Shown piece after piece: positions 1 through 12,300 of a DNA stretch of 64,000 nucleotides. A model generated the notes under the pieces. That model did not search any database. It was not told the origin of the DNA and was given only the letters and a program-made list of their open reading frames with translations. How positions within the stretch are numbered: position 1 is the stretch's first letter; every line of letters begins with the position of its first letter. The stretch spans positions 12,381,846 to 12,445,845 of the forward strand of contig JAGTTD010000011.1 in the NCBI GenBank assembly GCA_018398585.1, read 5' to 3'. Source of the DNA: Simmondsia chinensis (taxonomy: Eukaryota > Streptophyta > Magnoliopsida > Caryophyllales > Simmondsiaceae). The position numbers and the translations under genes were made by a program.

Positions 1-547
1 GACAAAGGAATTCGTTAGTGCTATTGAGATAGTTCTTGCTACACTTAGGGTGATACGATGGGTTATGCCCTTAAACTCGTTCATTACCCTAAACCCTAAC
101 TTAAGTATTAATTCAGGTTTAATATTAAATTAGGAGCAAGAAAGGAATTAAGTAGTGCTAATGAGATAACCTATGCTACCTGCCTTTAGACTAGTTTATT
201 ACCCTAAGCCTTAGTTTAAATACTAACTCAAGCTTAGTACTTGTAGCCTCAGTCTCCTCAACCATTGTCATAGTAGAATATAATGACGGAATATGAGTAA
301 AACTACTCCGAATTCATTCCCTGAAGTAACCTCAATTAAATTTACACTTTTAGTTTATCATTAGTTTTGCTATTTTAGTTAAAAAATCATTTAAACCAAC
401 TCAAAACTCGATTTCAACCACTCGTTAATAACAAAATCCAACTTAACTCCGATTTCCTATGGATACAACCCATATACCCGATTTGGCTAGGACGATCTCG
501 TACACTTGCCAATAGACGGTTTTAAAACACTCTTTTAAAACACATCA
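1..547 (+). repeat. 5' LTR (start cut by window edge), Athila-like element E1
   Basis: This stretch is repeated with small differences at 4541-6039 and at about 59639-60180. The window opens roughly 130 bp inside the LTR, judging from the other two copies. The LTR ends in ...cacatca just before a tRNA-Asp-type primer-binding site, as expected for a 5' LTR. The true left end and the target duplication lie outside the window. Confidence 0.85.
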
Positions 548-553
548 AGTTTT

Positions 554-571
554 TGGTGCCGTTGCTGAGGA
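554..571 (+). other. Primer-binding site, tRNA-Asp type (E1)
   Basis: The 18 bases tggtgccgttgctgagga differ at only a few positions from the complement of the plant tRNA-Asp 3' end (tggcgccgttgccgggga). It sits 6 bp after the LTR end. This primer type is known for Athila-lineage Ty3 elements and fixes element orientation as plus. Confidence 0.8.
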
Positions 572-751
572 ATCGGTAGGTTAAGTTGATTTAGAAATTA
601 ACAAGTTTTTTATTTTAATTTATTTGTTTATTTTGTTTAAAAAAAACTAACTTTATTTTTCTTTAATTTATTTTTCTGTTTTATTCTTCTTTCCTTGTTT
701 ATTTATTTATTTATTTACTTATTTACTTTTATTATTATTTTTCCCCCCATC

Positions 752-3054
752 ATGGCCGACAACCCTTCTCCACAGCTGATGCACACCCCTCCACGTACGA
801 TTGGGGGTCATTTTGTTCCCCAAGCTTACATTGTGCTAGTTGGAGTTGTGTTACCCATCGTGGGTAAATACAAATTTTGAACTTAAGCTCGAGATCATCT
901 ACATACTTCCCACTTTCTATGGGAAGCCAATTGAAAGCCTGTACTAGCACCTTGATACCTTTCTTGAAATTTGTGAAACATGTCATTATCGAGGTGTCTC
1001 GCACGACGTGGTTAGGTTACGTCTTTTCCCTTTTTTGTTGAAAGACATAGCCAAACATTGGTTTCAGTCCCTACCAAGGGGTGAAATCAAAACTTGGGAG
1101 GACCTTCAACAAAGATTCTTGGTCAAATTTTATTCCAAGGCTAAAACTATGGCTATTAGGCGTGCTATCAACAATTTTGAGCAAAAAGACCAAAAGCAAT
1201 TTTATGAGAGTTGGGACAGGTTTAAGGAACTCCTTACGAGCTGCCCCAACCACAGGTCTCCCAAGTGGGCTCTAGTGCAAAATTTTGATGATGGTCTTAC
1301 TGCGTCGTACAAATAGATGGTTAATGCTTCATCCGTGGACTCTTTTGAGCGACTTAGTGAGCACTCCCTTGACCAGGCCTCATCTGCTAGGATGGTTAAG
1401 GGAGGTGCACATGGTGTCTATGGTGTGGCACCGAATCATGACATTGTATTTAAGTTAGAAGCACTTAGTAGGAAAGTTGATCAGATCATGACATCTTAGG
1501 TCCATCCTACTAACGTGCATGCAATTACTGCGACTGAGTCATCACATGGTGCTAACACCTGTGGCATTTGTTCTAGCGCTGATCATTTTGCACTTGGCTG
1601 CCTTTATGCCTCACAATTTCCTGAATTCGTGCAGGAACAGGTATTTACGACGTAGGGCTTTTCAAGGAACGGTGACCTATTCTCAAACACCTACAATCTT
1701 GGATGGCGCAACCACCCGAATTCCTCATGGAGACAGAACGACCATCATGATCCACCCATGAGACAACAAAATCCTGGTATTGTAGGTAACGCACACCCTC
1801 CTACCTTTTCAGGAGGGCAGAGGTATATTTCTCAACCTACCCTCCTCCCTGTTTTACATTCTGACCCCCCTCCCCCACCTCTAGGATATTCTTCTCAGTT
1901 TGAGAAATGTATGCTCTGATTTATGGAGGACAACACACAACTGGTCTGGTCCCATTCTCAGTCCATAGCTAGATTAGAAGACCAAATATAACAATTGGCC
2001 CAAGCATCTCATAGGCGAGAGGAAGGGAGGTTACCCTCCCAACCTCTCACAATTCCAGTGGGGTCAACTAGTTCTAACCCTAACTTGCCTCCTCACGAGC
2101 AAATTCATGTTGTGTCAGTGTTTGGGGAAGGAAACCTTAGAGATGTGAAAGTCAAAGTTGAGAATGACAGCACGGACCCCTCCCCTACTTCTGACGGGGA
2201 GGGCACCGAAAAAGAAGGACGACGAAAAGAGGACTGAGCTCATAAATGTGTTTAAGGACGTGAAGATCAAATTGCCATTGATCGAAACTATTAAACACAT
2301 TCATATGTATGCCAAGTACCTCAAGGGCCTTTACACCAAAAATAAGCGCACACAAGCACATATCCCAAAGAGGGTCCGGCTCACCAAAAAGGTGAGTAGA
2401 ATTATAGCATCGGGCGCTCCACCCAAGTTTTGAGACTCTGGAGATTTTACGGTTCCATGTGTCTAAGGAGAGCATTACACCAGTAGAGCGCTGCTAGATC
2501 TAGGAGCGAGTGTAAACCTCATCCGTTACTCAATTTTTCAGGAATTAGGTTTAGGAGGCCTTAAGCCAACTAATGTAAAACTTCAGTTGGCTGATAGGAC
2601 ATAGTGGGTACCTTGTGTGGTAGTGGAAGATGTACTTGTCAAAGTTGACAAGTTTGTCTTCTCTGTTGATTTTATTTTCTTAGATATAGACCCTACTTAT
2701 AGCCAAAAGCACAATGCTCTCATTATTCTAGGTCGATTGTTCTTAGCTACGGTTGACGCTGTGATTCATTGTAGGACGGGAGTGTTGGAGGTTTATTTTG
2801 GAAACTTCAAGGGCAAATTGAAGGTCTCGGACATTGTTCGACACCCTGAGCCTGAGGACAAGTTGGAGTGCTATAGGGTTGATGATATTGACCCTTTGGT
2901 AGAGTCAGATAAGCCCGATTCTACTAAAAGTGCTGATTGTTATAGTGTCCTTGTCTGTGTCTATAGTTGTGCTTCATCACCTACTCCTGGTCGGATAGAG
3001 ATTCAAGACCCCGATGCTAGTATTGTCTCCCTCCTTGATAGTCACCAGTCTTGA
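752..3054 (+). pseudogene. Degenerate gag-protease of Athila-like Ty3 element E1
   Basis: A start at 752 (MADN) follows an AT-rich leader. The capsid domain (Retrotrans_gag type) is spread over two frames at about 890-1500, with the motifs LRLFPFLLKD, W..SL.RGEI.TWEDL and FYESWDRFKELL. A frameshift near 870 and stops at 1314 and 1497 break it. A serine/proline-rich linker follows. An aspartic protease lies at about 2490-3050: the active-site DLGAS is at 2497-2511 and the ILGR-type flap helix (ILGRLFLAT) near 2730, with one stop near 2605. No reverse transcriptase, RNase H or integrase follows before the 3' LTR, so the element codes (or coded) for gag and protease only. A paralogous gag is at 60659. 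The copy is dead. Confidence 0.85.
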
Positions 3055-4411
3055 AACGCTGTTGGGTTTGGAGATCGTCCCTCCTGGGTCAACCTGAGTT
3101 TTATAGCAGACATTGCCTCGGATTTTGGTTGACATTGTGCTCTAAATTGCATCTGGATGAAGATGTTAAACTTAGCACTCTTGGGAGGCGACCCAACCTA
3201 CTTTGAATTTTGTTTTAGTTTTTTTTTCACATGAAGTTTCTTTTGATTGCAGATCCTTTTGTATCCTTCCCATGCTAACTTTGTTTCTCTTTTACTATAC
3301 GCTTGTACGATTTTTATGTCTAACCCTACTAAGAAGTCTGTTTAGTATTTTGTCTTCTATATCTTCGATTGTAGCTTGCTACTTCTGTTTTCCCTTTTTG
3401 GATTTGCTCACCATGTATAGCTGAATATGGCATACCTCAGGTCGTCTCTTTTCTTTTCTTGCTTGTATTTATTTTGGTCGATTTGCATTCAGGACAATGC
3501 AAGGTTTGGGTTTGGGGGTGGCATGAATGGTGTGAACTTTTGTTTGTCCTGTTAGCTTCATTTTGCTTAAATTAGGTATGTTTTGGCATGAAAGAGCATA
3601 TAATTGTTTGCGATTTCCATTGTAGATCAAATTTGAGATGTACCATGATGATTAGAATATTTATGTAATGAAATTATTTCTGGAGCTGATTTTTGAATCT
3701 ATATTTTTGTCTTTTAACTCGTCGGAGAGATTATTATTTTTCACCCTTAATCTTGTAACATATCCTACTTTTTAGGTTGAAATAGCGGAAATAATTTTAG
3801 GAATTTGAATCCAACATTTTACTCCTAACAATATTGAAATCAATTTCCTATCTCTTTATCTTGAGTGATTCCAAAAAATAAAAAATAAAAAAAGGGTTCA
3901 TGTGATTTGTTGGTTTTTGTAGCCCTTATGTCTTGAGCAAGCAAGCCCGTAGAGGTGTCTTAACACCTAGTACCTTGGGCCAACTGGGTTGGGAGTTGCT
4001 GGTCCAAAGCTCGCTATAAGGGCCACAGGGAAAGCTTAAGAAGAATCAACCAGCTCAGGATACCATAATAAGCACTAATACCTAAAAAAAAAAGAAAGAA
4101 AGAAAAGGTATGTGCTAGTAACGACTTAGGCTGTGAATTTCTTCGACTCAAGCCATTAGGTCCGAAAAGTGCTTTTCACTTGGTGCCTTGAGCCAACTAG
4201 ATTGAGAGTCACCAGCCGAAAACTTGCTACATAGGTCTGAGGGAGACACGCCTGACCGTGGAAAAAAAAAAAGCAAAAAAAAAAAAGGGAAAACAAGAGA
4301 GAAGAGAGAAATCTTTTGATTTCACTATTGATTAGCAGTGAATGATTAGGATAGCTGATTCCTTTTATTGTTCTCTCTATTTGTCTTAAAATTGGATGTT
4401 AAGATTTTCAA
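3055..4411 (+). other. Non-coding 3' internal region of E1
   Basis: This is about 1.36 kb between the protease stop and the 3' LTR with no pol homology in any frame. A G-rich run (gtttgggggtgg, near 3508) resembles the end of the coding part of Athila/Tat elements. Two diverged direct repeats at about 3928-4040 and 4141-4250 share ccttgggccaactgg-like cores. Purine-rich DNA at 4262-4313 could contain a degenerate polypurine tract. The exact LTR boundary is uncertain. Confidence 0.6.
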
Positions 4412-6039
4412 ATTATTAGCGTCAGTCCACTAGCTTGTAGTCTAGACCATAACATAACTGGTTTTTAAGCATAGTTAGGGTTGAGGTTGTACCCAACCCT
4501 AAGCACAATCTTTTATACAAATTAATATTTATTTAGAAGTGACAAATGAATTTGTTAGTGTTATTGAGATAGTCCATGCTATACCTAAGGTGATACGATG
4601 GGTTATGCCCTTAGACTACTAGTTCATTACCCTAAACCCTAACTTAAGTATTAATTCATAATATTGAATTAGGAGTAAAAAAGAAATTAAGTAATGCTAA
4701 TAAGATAACCTATATTACACATAGGGAGATATGATAGGTTATGCCTTTAGACTAGTTCATTACCCTAAACCCTAGTTTAAATACTAACCTAGGCTTAATA
4801 CTTGTAGCCTAAACCTCCTAAACCATTGTCATAGCAGAATATAATGACGAGATACTAGTAAAACTACTCCGAATTCATTCCCTGAATTAACCTCAATTGA
4901 ACTGACACTCTTAGTTTATCGTTAGTTTTGCTATTTTAGTTAACAAATCATTTAAACCAACTCAAAACTCAATTTCAACCGCTCGTTAATAACAAAATCC
5001 AACTTAACTCCAATTCCCTGCAGATACAACAGCAACAACAACAACAACAAACGCAGTGCCTCCAAGGGCTCCCGCAAAAGCAGGGTCTGGGGAGGGATAT
5101 GTACGCAGCCTTCCCCCTCAAGGGGGCTACCCTGAAGAGAGGCTGTTTCCGAGGACCCCCAGCCTGAGAAGCTATTCTGCTGCAAAGAGCCAAAGACCTG
5201 GATCGGTCGGCTGCGAGTTGGTCGTGAGGTGGTTGCTGGCGGTTGCTCCTGGATGGGTGGTCGTGGGGTGGCGGGTTGTTGGGGATAGGGAGAGGGGTTT
5301 GGCCTTAGTGTTGGTGGGTCCGGGCTATGAGGTCTGTGGGGCTCCGGGCTGGGTGGTCGTAGGGTGGCCTTGGTTGTGGTGGTCTGGGGTAAGGATGCCG
5401 GTTGGTCCGGGGTCAAGGAGAGCGGAGGGGTGGGAGATGGGTAGAGGTTCCTGGTGATGGTCCAGGTGGATGGGTGGTGGTCCGGGTGGCCCGGGTTGGG
5501 GGCTTGGGTCCGGTCGGGTTGGGTTCCAGTCGTGGGGGGTCTGGTGCGCGGTTAGTCAGGGGTTGGGCTGGGTTCTCGTGGGTCCTGGGTGCAATCGGTA
5601 AGGTGGTGGGTTGAGTGGCTAAGCGAGTGGCCCGAGGGGGGTTGAGTGGTTGGGCAAGATGGCTGGGTAGGGTCTGCCGCGGTCTTGGTTCAGGGGCACC
5701 AGTGGTGGTGGTGGGGCTAGGTTTCCCGGGGGGGGGGGGGGGGGGGGGTTTCGAAGGGGGAGAGGGGGGCTAGGGTTCAAGGCGGTTTGCGTCGCTGCTC
5801 CGACGCTTGGGTGGCGTCGTCCTCTTCGCGTTGCCAGCGGTGGTGCTCCTGCCGCGTCGGCGAGGCTGCCGACGGTGGTTGGCAGGTGAACGTTAGAGGG
5901 AACAGTAGCTAAGCAGTAGAGAGAGAGAGAGAGCATCCAATCCAATTCCCTGCAGATACGACCCGTATACCCGATTTAGCTGCGACGATCTTGTACGCTT
6001 GCGAGTAGACGATTTTAAAACACTTTTTTAAAACACATA
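4412..6039 (+). repeat. 3' LTR of E1, split by a retroposon
   Basis: Homology to the 59518 LTR starts at attattagcgtcagtc, so the LTR probably begins near 4412. It ends at cacata (6039), matching cacatca at 547. Without the 913-bp insert and one 19-bp target copy it is about 696 bp, close to the about 663 bp of the E9 LTR. The right flank (actaa...) has no partner in the window to test a target duplication. Confidence 0.8.
5028..5940 (-). mobile_element. Chimeric retroposon: GC-rich transcript joined to a SINE 3' body
   Basis: The insert is bounded by a perfect 19-bp direct repeat, tccaattccctgcagatac, at 5009-5027 and 5941-5959. On the minus strand its 3' end is a (TTG)n tail followed upstream by a SINE body (about 5028-5165) that matches the copies at 31308 and 60267. 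The 5S rRNA head of those copies is missing. In its place is about 775 bp of very GC-rich DNA that begins at its 5' end with a CT repeat typical of plant 5' leaders. This GC-rich part includes a proline-rich open stretch (5619-5945, minus) and a run of 21 G at 5728-5748. The source of the GC-rich part is not recognised. It looks like target-primed reverse transcription of a fused transcript. Confidence 0.8.
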
Positions 6040-7954
6040 ACTAATTCATGTTCTCTCCGTGCTATTGTTATGCTTTTCATGTTTCAAGTTAGTGATACTT
6101 GGACACAGCTTTCCTTTAAAGTAACATCCTAGAGGAATTAGCAGGAGCCCATAAGAAATATTGGGTTTATTGTTGTTGTACTTTGTACAACACATGGATG
6201 TCAAGAGAATTCTACAACAAAGCGAGAATTCTACAAGTGGATAAATGCCTCATTTCAAGTAATGCATCTGACAGAAAACTATCCAATTGATAAAACGTCC
6301 ATTTTTGTATTGACAAACATAATTTAATTGATCAAATAACCTGGAAACATCACTTGATCAATGTAGAACGGGATTAGACAATTCATTAAAAAAAAAAAAA
6401 AAAAAAACCCAAAAAGATTTTTGGCCAAAATGTTGTCATAATTCTCCTTTACCTTCCTTTTCTGATTTACACTGTAAAAACCGGGGATAGTGTGATGCAT
6501 ACTTACCAAAGGAAAAATATAAGAGCACAAGATTTCAATAAATTCCCTTTTGTTTTTTTCCCCTTGCATCACTATTGAGATTCTGTACAGAATAATACAA
6601 CGCATCAAAGAATGTAATGTGACGGATTTGAATTGGTCACTACATAAGATTACAAACCAATTCTGACAATTAAAAGTTGCAAACCATACCCAGAAAAATC
6701 AACAAAAACTGAATCAAGTATACACAAACCAGGAATCAAATATGGCAATGTTTGGAACATGAAATTGGAGCCAAAAATTCCTATTCTGTTATTTGGTTCA
6801 CTTGTTAGAATTGGAACTACAATTCCATTGTCTAACTCCATGGAATTGAATTTTAACTAAGTCATACTTTCCAATTCTTGAGGGCGAGGGTAAGTAATTG
6901 TAATTCCATACTAACTCCATTGACCTAAAACCCAAAATAACCACTTGATTAACCCAAATCCATGTTGACTCAAAATCCAAAGACTCAGACACAACCTAAA
7001 ATTTGACCAAAACCTCGAAATCACTCAACTCGAATGACTTGAACTTGAAATGACTAAAATCACCTTAGCTCAAAGTTCAAAGTGACCCCACCCGATTGAC
7101 CCGAAACTCGAGATGACTCAAATTCAGAAAATAAAATTATTCAATTTGAATATGATGTAAACAAGCTGAGCCGAAGTGGAAATGACCCGACTAAATTGAC
7201 TCAAAACTTAATACAATCCATACTCAAAATGACCCGACCCATCTAAAATTCAGCCTAAGATGATCCAAGATTTAAAATGATACAACTCATTTATCCCAAA
7301 ACTAACCCGATTAACTGAAAATCGGAGGTAACTTGAACACCAAATGATCCAACGTGATATTCGACCTGATTTGACTCTAAAATTGAATAACTCGAACTTA
7401 AATTGAATCACTTTGATCATAATAACTTAAGCACAATGTAAACGGCTCTAACCAAAATTCGACTATAGTTGATTTGAAACTCGTAATACTCCAACTCAAT
7501 TGATCGAAAACCCTTGATGTTCGAATCGTTATGTAATTATAATTTCGACCTCCAATTCCTTTGATGAACCAAAGAATGGAATTTTAATTCCATCAGGGTT
7601 GGAATTGGAATTGTAATTCCACAGTCCAATTCCAATTCCATGTGCCAAACAGAGCCTAAAGGTAATGTGATGGATTTGAATTGGTCGCTATAATATGTGA
7701 TAACCACGATGCCACTGCGAACTACAATTTGATTCGAAGATTTGGTCTTAGGATGCCCACATGATGGACAAGAAGACGTCACTACCCAGGCACAGCTTGC
7801 TTTCGACATTGTTAAACCAAATATCCCATTTGCAATCTGCAGACCATATTCAATAAATCAACAAATGGCGACTCAAATGGATGTTGAGCTAGTCCTAACT
7901 GTTAATGGATCGCTGTGATGCCTCTGCATAGCCGATCAGATACCAAATTTGACC
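6040..7954. other. Gene 3' flank with degenerate repeats
   Basis: This is DNA between E1 and the stop codon of the STK11IP-like gene. The part nearest 7954 is presumably 3' UTR on the minus strand, but I could not place the polyadenylation site. A run of A (6388-6406) and imperfect tandem copies of a gacccgaa...atgact-type unit (about 6950-7530) are present. No other gene is seen. Confidence 0.5.
6614..7695. repeat. MITE-like segment bounded by 33-bp direct repeats
   Basis: The sequence gtaatgtga.ggatttgaattggtc.cta occurs at 6614-6646 and again at 7662-7695. Just inside these lie inverted, AATTCC-rich segments (about 6780-6890 and 7535-7660) with a gctctgtttggcacatgg-like end. Such ends are common in plant MITE-type elements. 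The core is the gacccgaa tandem region. Classification is tentative. Confidence 0.4.
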
Positions 7955-8188
7955 TTATGATATATATGTGATAGACAAACTGGACGAGGATTTCGAGGCG
8001 TGGATTGCTTTCAACAAGGTCACAAACTTGAGCAAGCTCTCTATAGATGGCCACTTGAGGCTCCATGTCACGGAGGGTACACTCTTTCCATGTATTCTTA
8101 CCATGTCAGTTATGGCTGAAAGGCAATGCACTGATGCACATGGTCCGACAGTCAGCCTCACACACTTGCTCTCTTTGGCTTCTATAAC
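7955..8188 (-). CDS. Exon 11 (residues 1043-1119, stop)
   Basis: 234 nt with the acceptor tttttcag. It starts [14 protein letters not shown], contains [18 protein letters not shown], and ends TYIS-TAA at 7955. The terminus is typical of the plant family members. Confidence 0.9.
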   Translation of the reverse strand, partial: VIEAKESKCVRLTVGPCASVHCLSAITDMVRIHGKSVPSVTWSLKWPSIESLLKFVTLLKAIHASKSSSSLSITYIS

Positions 8189-9315
8189 CTGAAAAAGATC
8201 AGCTGTTGGTTTCATATTTGAATCCGAATCTAGAACTATTAGTGCAATTTCAAACAAGTTGGATGATGGATAGCAACCTGTAAATTGCATTTAACCAGAT
8301 ACCAATTAATAGACTTCATTACCATGAACTGTACTAATGACATAAAAGCGAGTTTACAGTAAAGAATGTCCTGATACAATCTAAAAATTACCATCTCAGA
8401 CACATTGGCAACAGAGCAACGTGAATCAAGCAAGAAGTATGGGGCGGAATCTGCATCCAATGAATGAGAGCTCAACTGTAAAACATCCTCAATGCAGACA
8501 AACAAACACCCTCCGCTCACAAAGAGTGATCTGGATACCCATTGCTCTCCTGTAATTCCAAATTAACACACCCTAAATGTTGAATGAATAGTGAAAACAC
8601 AGAAGAAACAAAAAGCTATCAAAGAGTCGGTAGATCTCACAAACAGAACTTATCCTTTCTTTGGTTGGTAAATGGGAAATAGGGAATTCAAACCTCTGAC
8701 TTCCTAGGGTCTGAATGTTGGTAGCGTTTAACACTAGACACCATTCGGTTGTATACAAATACATAATATTATAAATAATACATCCAGAATAACAGCCCAT
8801 AAAAATATAAACCAATAAAGAAAATGCTCCACATCATACCCAAGGGTAAATATCAGAAAATTCATAATTTTAAGAAACTGAAGAATCAAACCCATTCTAA
8901 TAAGTCATTTATGAACTTAAATTAGATAGTTAAGGCAAGGCTCTCATGCACCATGGTGACGTAAATACAAGGAATCAGGGCACCAAGAAAACATTCTCAT
9001 ACCAATTGTGATAAACGTAGAAGCGTTAAAAAAATTTTAAAGGAAAGAAAAGCAAATTGCAGGGAAATAAGTTTAGAATGTAAACGAAATGAAAGGCTAA
9101 AGTCAATAATGAGACAGCTAGAACCAATTCAATTTTTGGACAATACCTATTTAGAAGCACAACACCTCTGATTCCACTCTATTTATCAATTCATACTCCC
9201 TAATCTTAGATGAACTCTTCTTTCAGTAACAGCCTTCCTATTGACACAAAATCCCCTGAGACCTCGTCAACCAACTCATCTATTCACACATCTCCCAAAC
9301 AGCAAACGTCCTCCC

Positions 9316-9353
<38 letters not shown>

Positions 9354-12300
9354 TTATTTATTTCCCATTCCTGCTTCCACTTTGTGCAACTCTGTTTTTA
9401 TTTTTATTTTATTGGAAAAGAGATAATATTGTAAAAGAAAGAATATAAAAAGTTCAAGATAAGATGCCCTCAAAATTACAAAATGCAACAATAAAAACCA
9501 TGAACTAATAACATAAAAAGCCCTCCAACCCCTTTGCAAATCAACTAGGGCTACATTAGCAAAGCCTCAAAGCTCTATGTCCAAAGAGCTCTTAAAGAGA
9601 AGTAATAAATTAACTAGTGTATGCTAACCTTTATAAAATCTTAGCATTCTTTTCAAGTAACACACATTAGAGAATTGCAATCTTGGTTGTGGAGAATAAC
9701 ATTATAACGACTTTCTTCTTTCCTATGCCATAGAATTTCATTAGAAGGCTACCCTTAACCGATCTTGGGCTAAATCACAAAAGTGGATGAATAGCCTACA
9801 CCAAAACTCCAAAGCCACAACACAATGCAAAAATAAATGGGCATTCGTCTCCCCACTCTGGAAGCATATAATATAGACCTCTAGAGACAAAACTTTGGAA
9901 AGTTTATGTTTCTGCAAGCAATCTTAAGTATTAAGCTTGCTAAGAAGTAAAGTCTACGTAAAAACCTTAATTATAAAGGATACCTTGGTTTTTCAAACGT
10001 AAGAGCACAAAGGCGAGCTGGAAAAAGATTATGCGAAGTAAGATGTTGAAAAAGATTGTGATAAAAGTGCTATCCAAAACCCAACCCCTCTTGTCAAGCA
10101 ATGAGAACAAGCGTACTTGATTTAGAATATGGCTTTACTGTGTGAATTCATATATTTGCCTTATTGTAAGATCCCCACGAAAGTAAAGGTTCCAAGACAA
10201 TGAACCACCCTACTGAGACGAAAAGAAAATAATTGACACATCATATATAGTGGATAATCTTTATAAAATTGGAAATTGATGATTGAAAACAATATCGTCA
10301 ACCCAACTGTCTTCGGATTTAGGGGTAAAGCTGTGAGACAAAGTTTCAAGGGAAGGAACAACCGAACACATCCACCGACCTTGCATCCTACTCATAGTTG
10401 CAGGAAACTTCTAAATACTAATGTTCCATGCTTCAGAAACGCAATTTAGCGATTCAAAGTCAGATTTACGTTTCCAACGCGTAAAAAACACAACAGAAAC
10501 ACGATTCAAACAATCATGAAATTATTTTGATAAGAGGAGAATTATTAGATTATTTATAGGCTACTTATACAACTCGATTTTAAATTGAATTGTGTGGACA
10601 TGCTAATTTTCTAGATATAATCATAGAAGTACTTAATTTTCTTGGTTATTGCTTAACATTGACTTTGTTTTGATATTTATGCTTTAATGGCTCAATCGCA
10701 TTTCATTACTTTTTCTTGGACATCTAATATATAATAATATAAGTGTTCCCTCCACACTCCCAACCTTAGAAACTTCTATGATTGCTTGCTCCTCCATTCC
10801 CGCTCGCGCCTCCATCTCCCGCTTCGTGTAACTATGATCCCACCTGTTCTCTTAGACACCATACTTGCTCTTAATCACCATGTGCCAAAGGAAATTAGGT
10901 TCCTAAAAAATCTCCATAACCATTTACCTAGAAGGGACATGTTCTTGGACACCATATTACCAATACCCACCCCCTGGCTGTGCAGCCTACATACTCTACC
11001 CAATTGACCAAATGATCCTGATAGTCCTCGTCTACCCTGACCCAAAAAAAAACACTCTCATAATTTGCTCAATGAACATTGTGTGTTCCTCCTATATCCC
11101 AACATACTATGTACGTTCCATTTTGTATTTTTCATGCAAATAGAGTCGAAAGTAGCCCACCCAAGACAAACAAAGGAGAAAATGGAACCTGAGAGTGGTT
11201 GGGACAACAAATGGGCTGAAACAGGAGCTACTGGACAACTACATGGGCCCAGAATCTAGGCCCATGGAGCAAAAGAGTCATTAAGGCCCAACGCTAGGCG
11301 TCACGGTCTGACAAGGTACCGTGGCTTGGTGACTGGGTGCACTCCTGTGCACACAATGTTGCTCGCCCGCATGGAGGCGTGGCGGCCCTCCGCTGTTGCG
11401 TCACAGGTTCGCGTGTCCTCTTGTGCTATCGCGCATGTCCTTGCATCTGCACGTGCGCAAGCGTCGCTCTTGCGCTCGTGACACTAGGTTAGCGCCCAGC
11501 CATCAGGGTTTACCGTCTAGGTACATTTTTGTATTGTTGTTTCTACTCGATGGGGCCTCTTGCATGTCGTCCCCATAGATTTTAGTTAGCATATTGTATA
11601 TACTATCTTAGGAAGTGTTTAGATTATTTTTATCTTTTTCCTTTCGTCGAAATAGGGGTGTATAATTGTAGAGATAAATGTGATGTTTTTCCCTGCCAGG
11701 GCTATATATGCTAGTTTTGTCTGTACGTGGGGAAAAATCCACTCAATTTGGAAACTCCGTATCTATTGTATGCTTTGTTAATGAATGCTAGTTGTTTACA
11801 TCCAAGCTTTGTGTTCATGTGTGATTGTTTGCCGTGTACTTGAATAAGAGTAGCACATCGCGACATTAGCACACTTGACACCCTAAGACCCGGAGGGTCC
11901 AAGTCCCGTAGACCACTATGCGCTCAAAGTGATAGCTCAAGCTCCCGTGTTGTCCTTAGTGGATAAAGCACGTCGCACGGTTCCTAGATCCTAGGACCGT
12001 GCAGTGTTGTCAAAGGTGTAAGGCGCAAAGGCTCCCTGAAGTCGAGGCTCGAGGCGTACGACTGAGGCGCACGATTCTTAGATATGAGGCGCACTTAACA
12101 ACAAAAGACCAAATACTAGCTAATTTAAATAAAATAGTTTATAAAATATATTAATTGAAAGATGTATATTATTTCCTTTAAAGCTTAAAAAATATATATT
12201 TGCCTAGGAATTTTTTATTAAGCTATCTAGCAATTGTTGTGTTTTTAAAAAATACTTCACCAGTATCAGGAAAAAAAAAGATATATTAATTCTTAAAATG

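Noticed and set aside
1..250. Telomere-like repeats, from ccctaaaccctaa words
   Set aside because: The words occur once or twice per LTR copy and are part of the LTR sequence, not an array.
5056..5614. Plus-strand open frames in the GC-rich insert
   Set aside because: They oppose the insert's sense, are made of G-rich low-complexity codons and match no family. GC-rich DNA lacks stop codons by chance.
7537..7809. A further downstream exon or small gene
   Set aside because: The gene already ends with a typical C-terminus and TAA at 7955. This stretch overlaps the MITE-like segment and has no acceptor that continues the protein.
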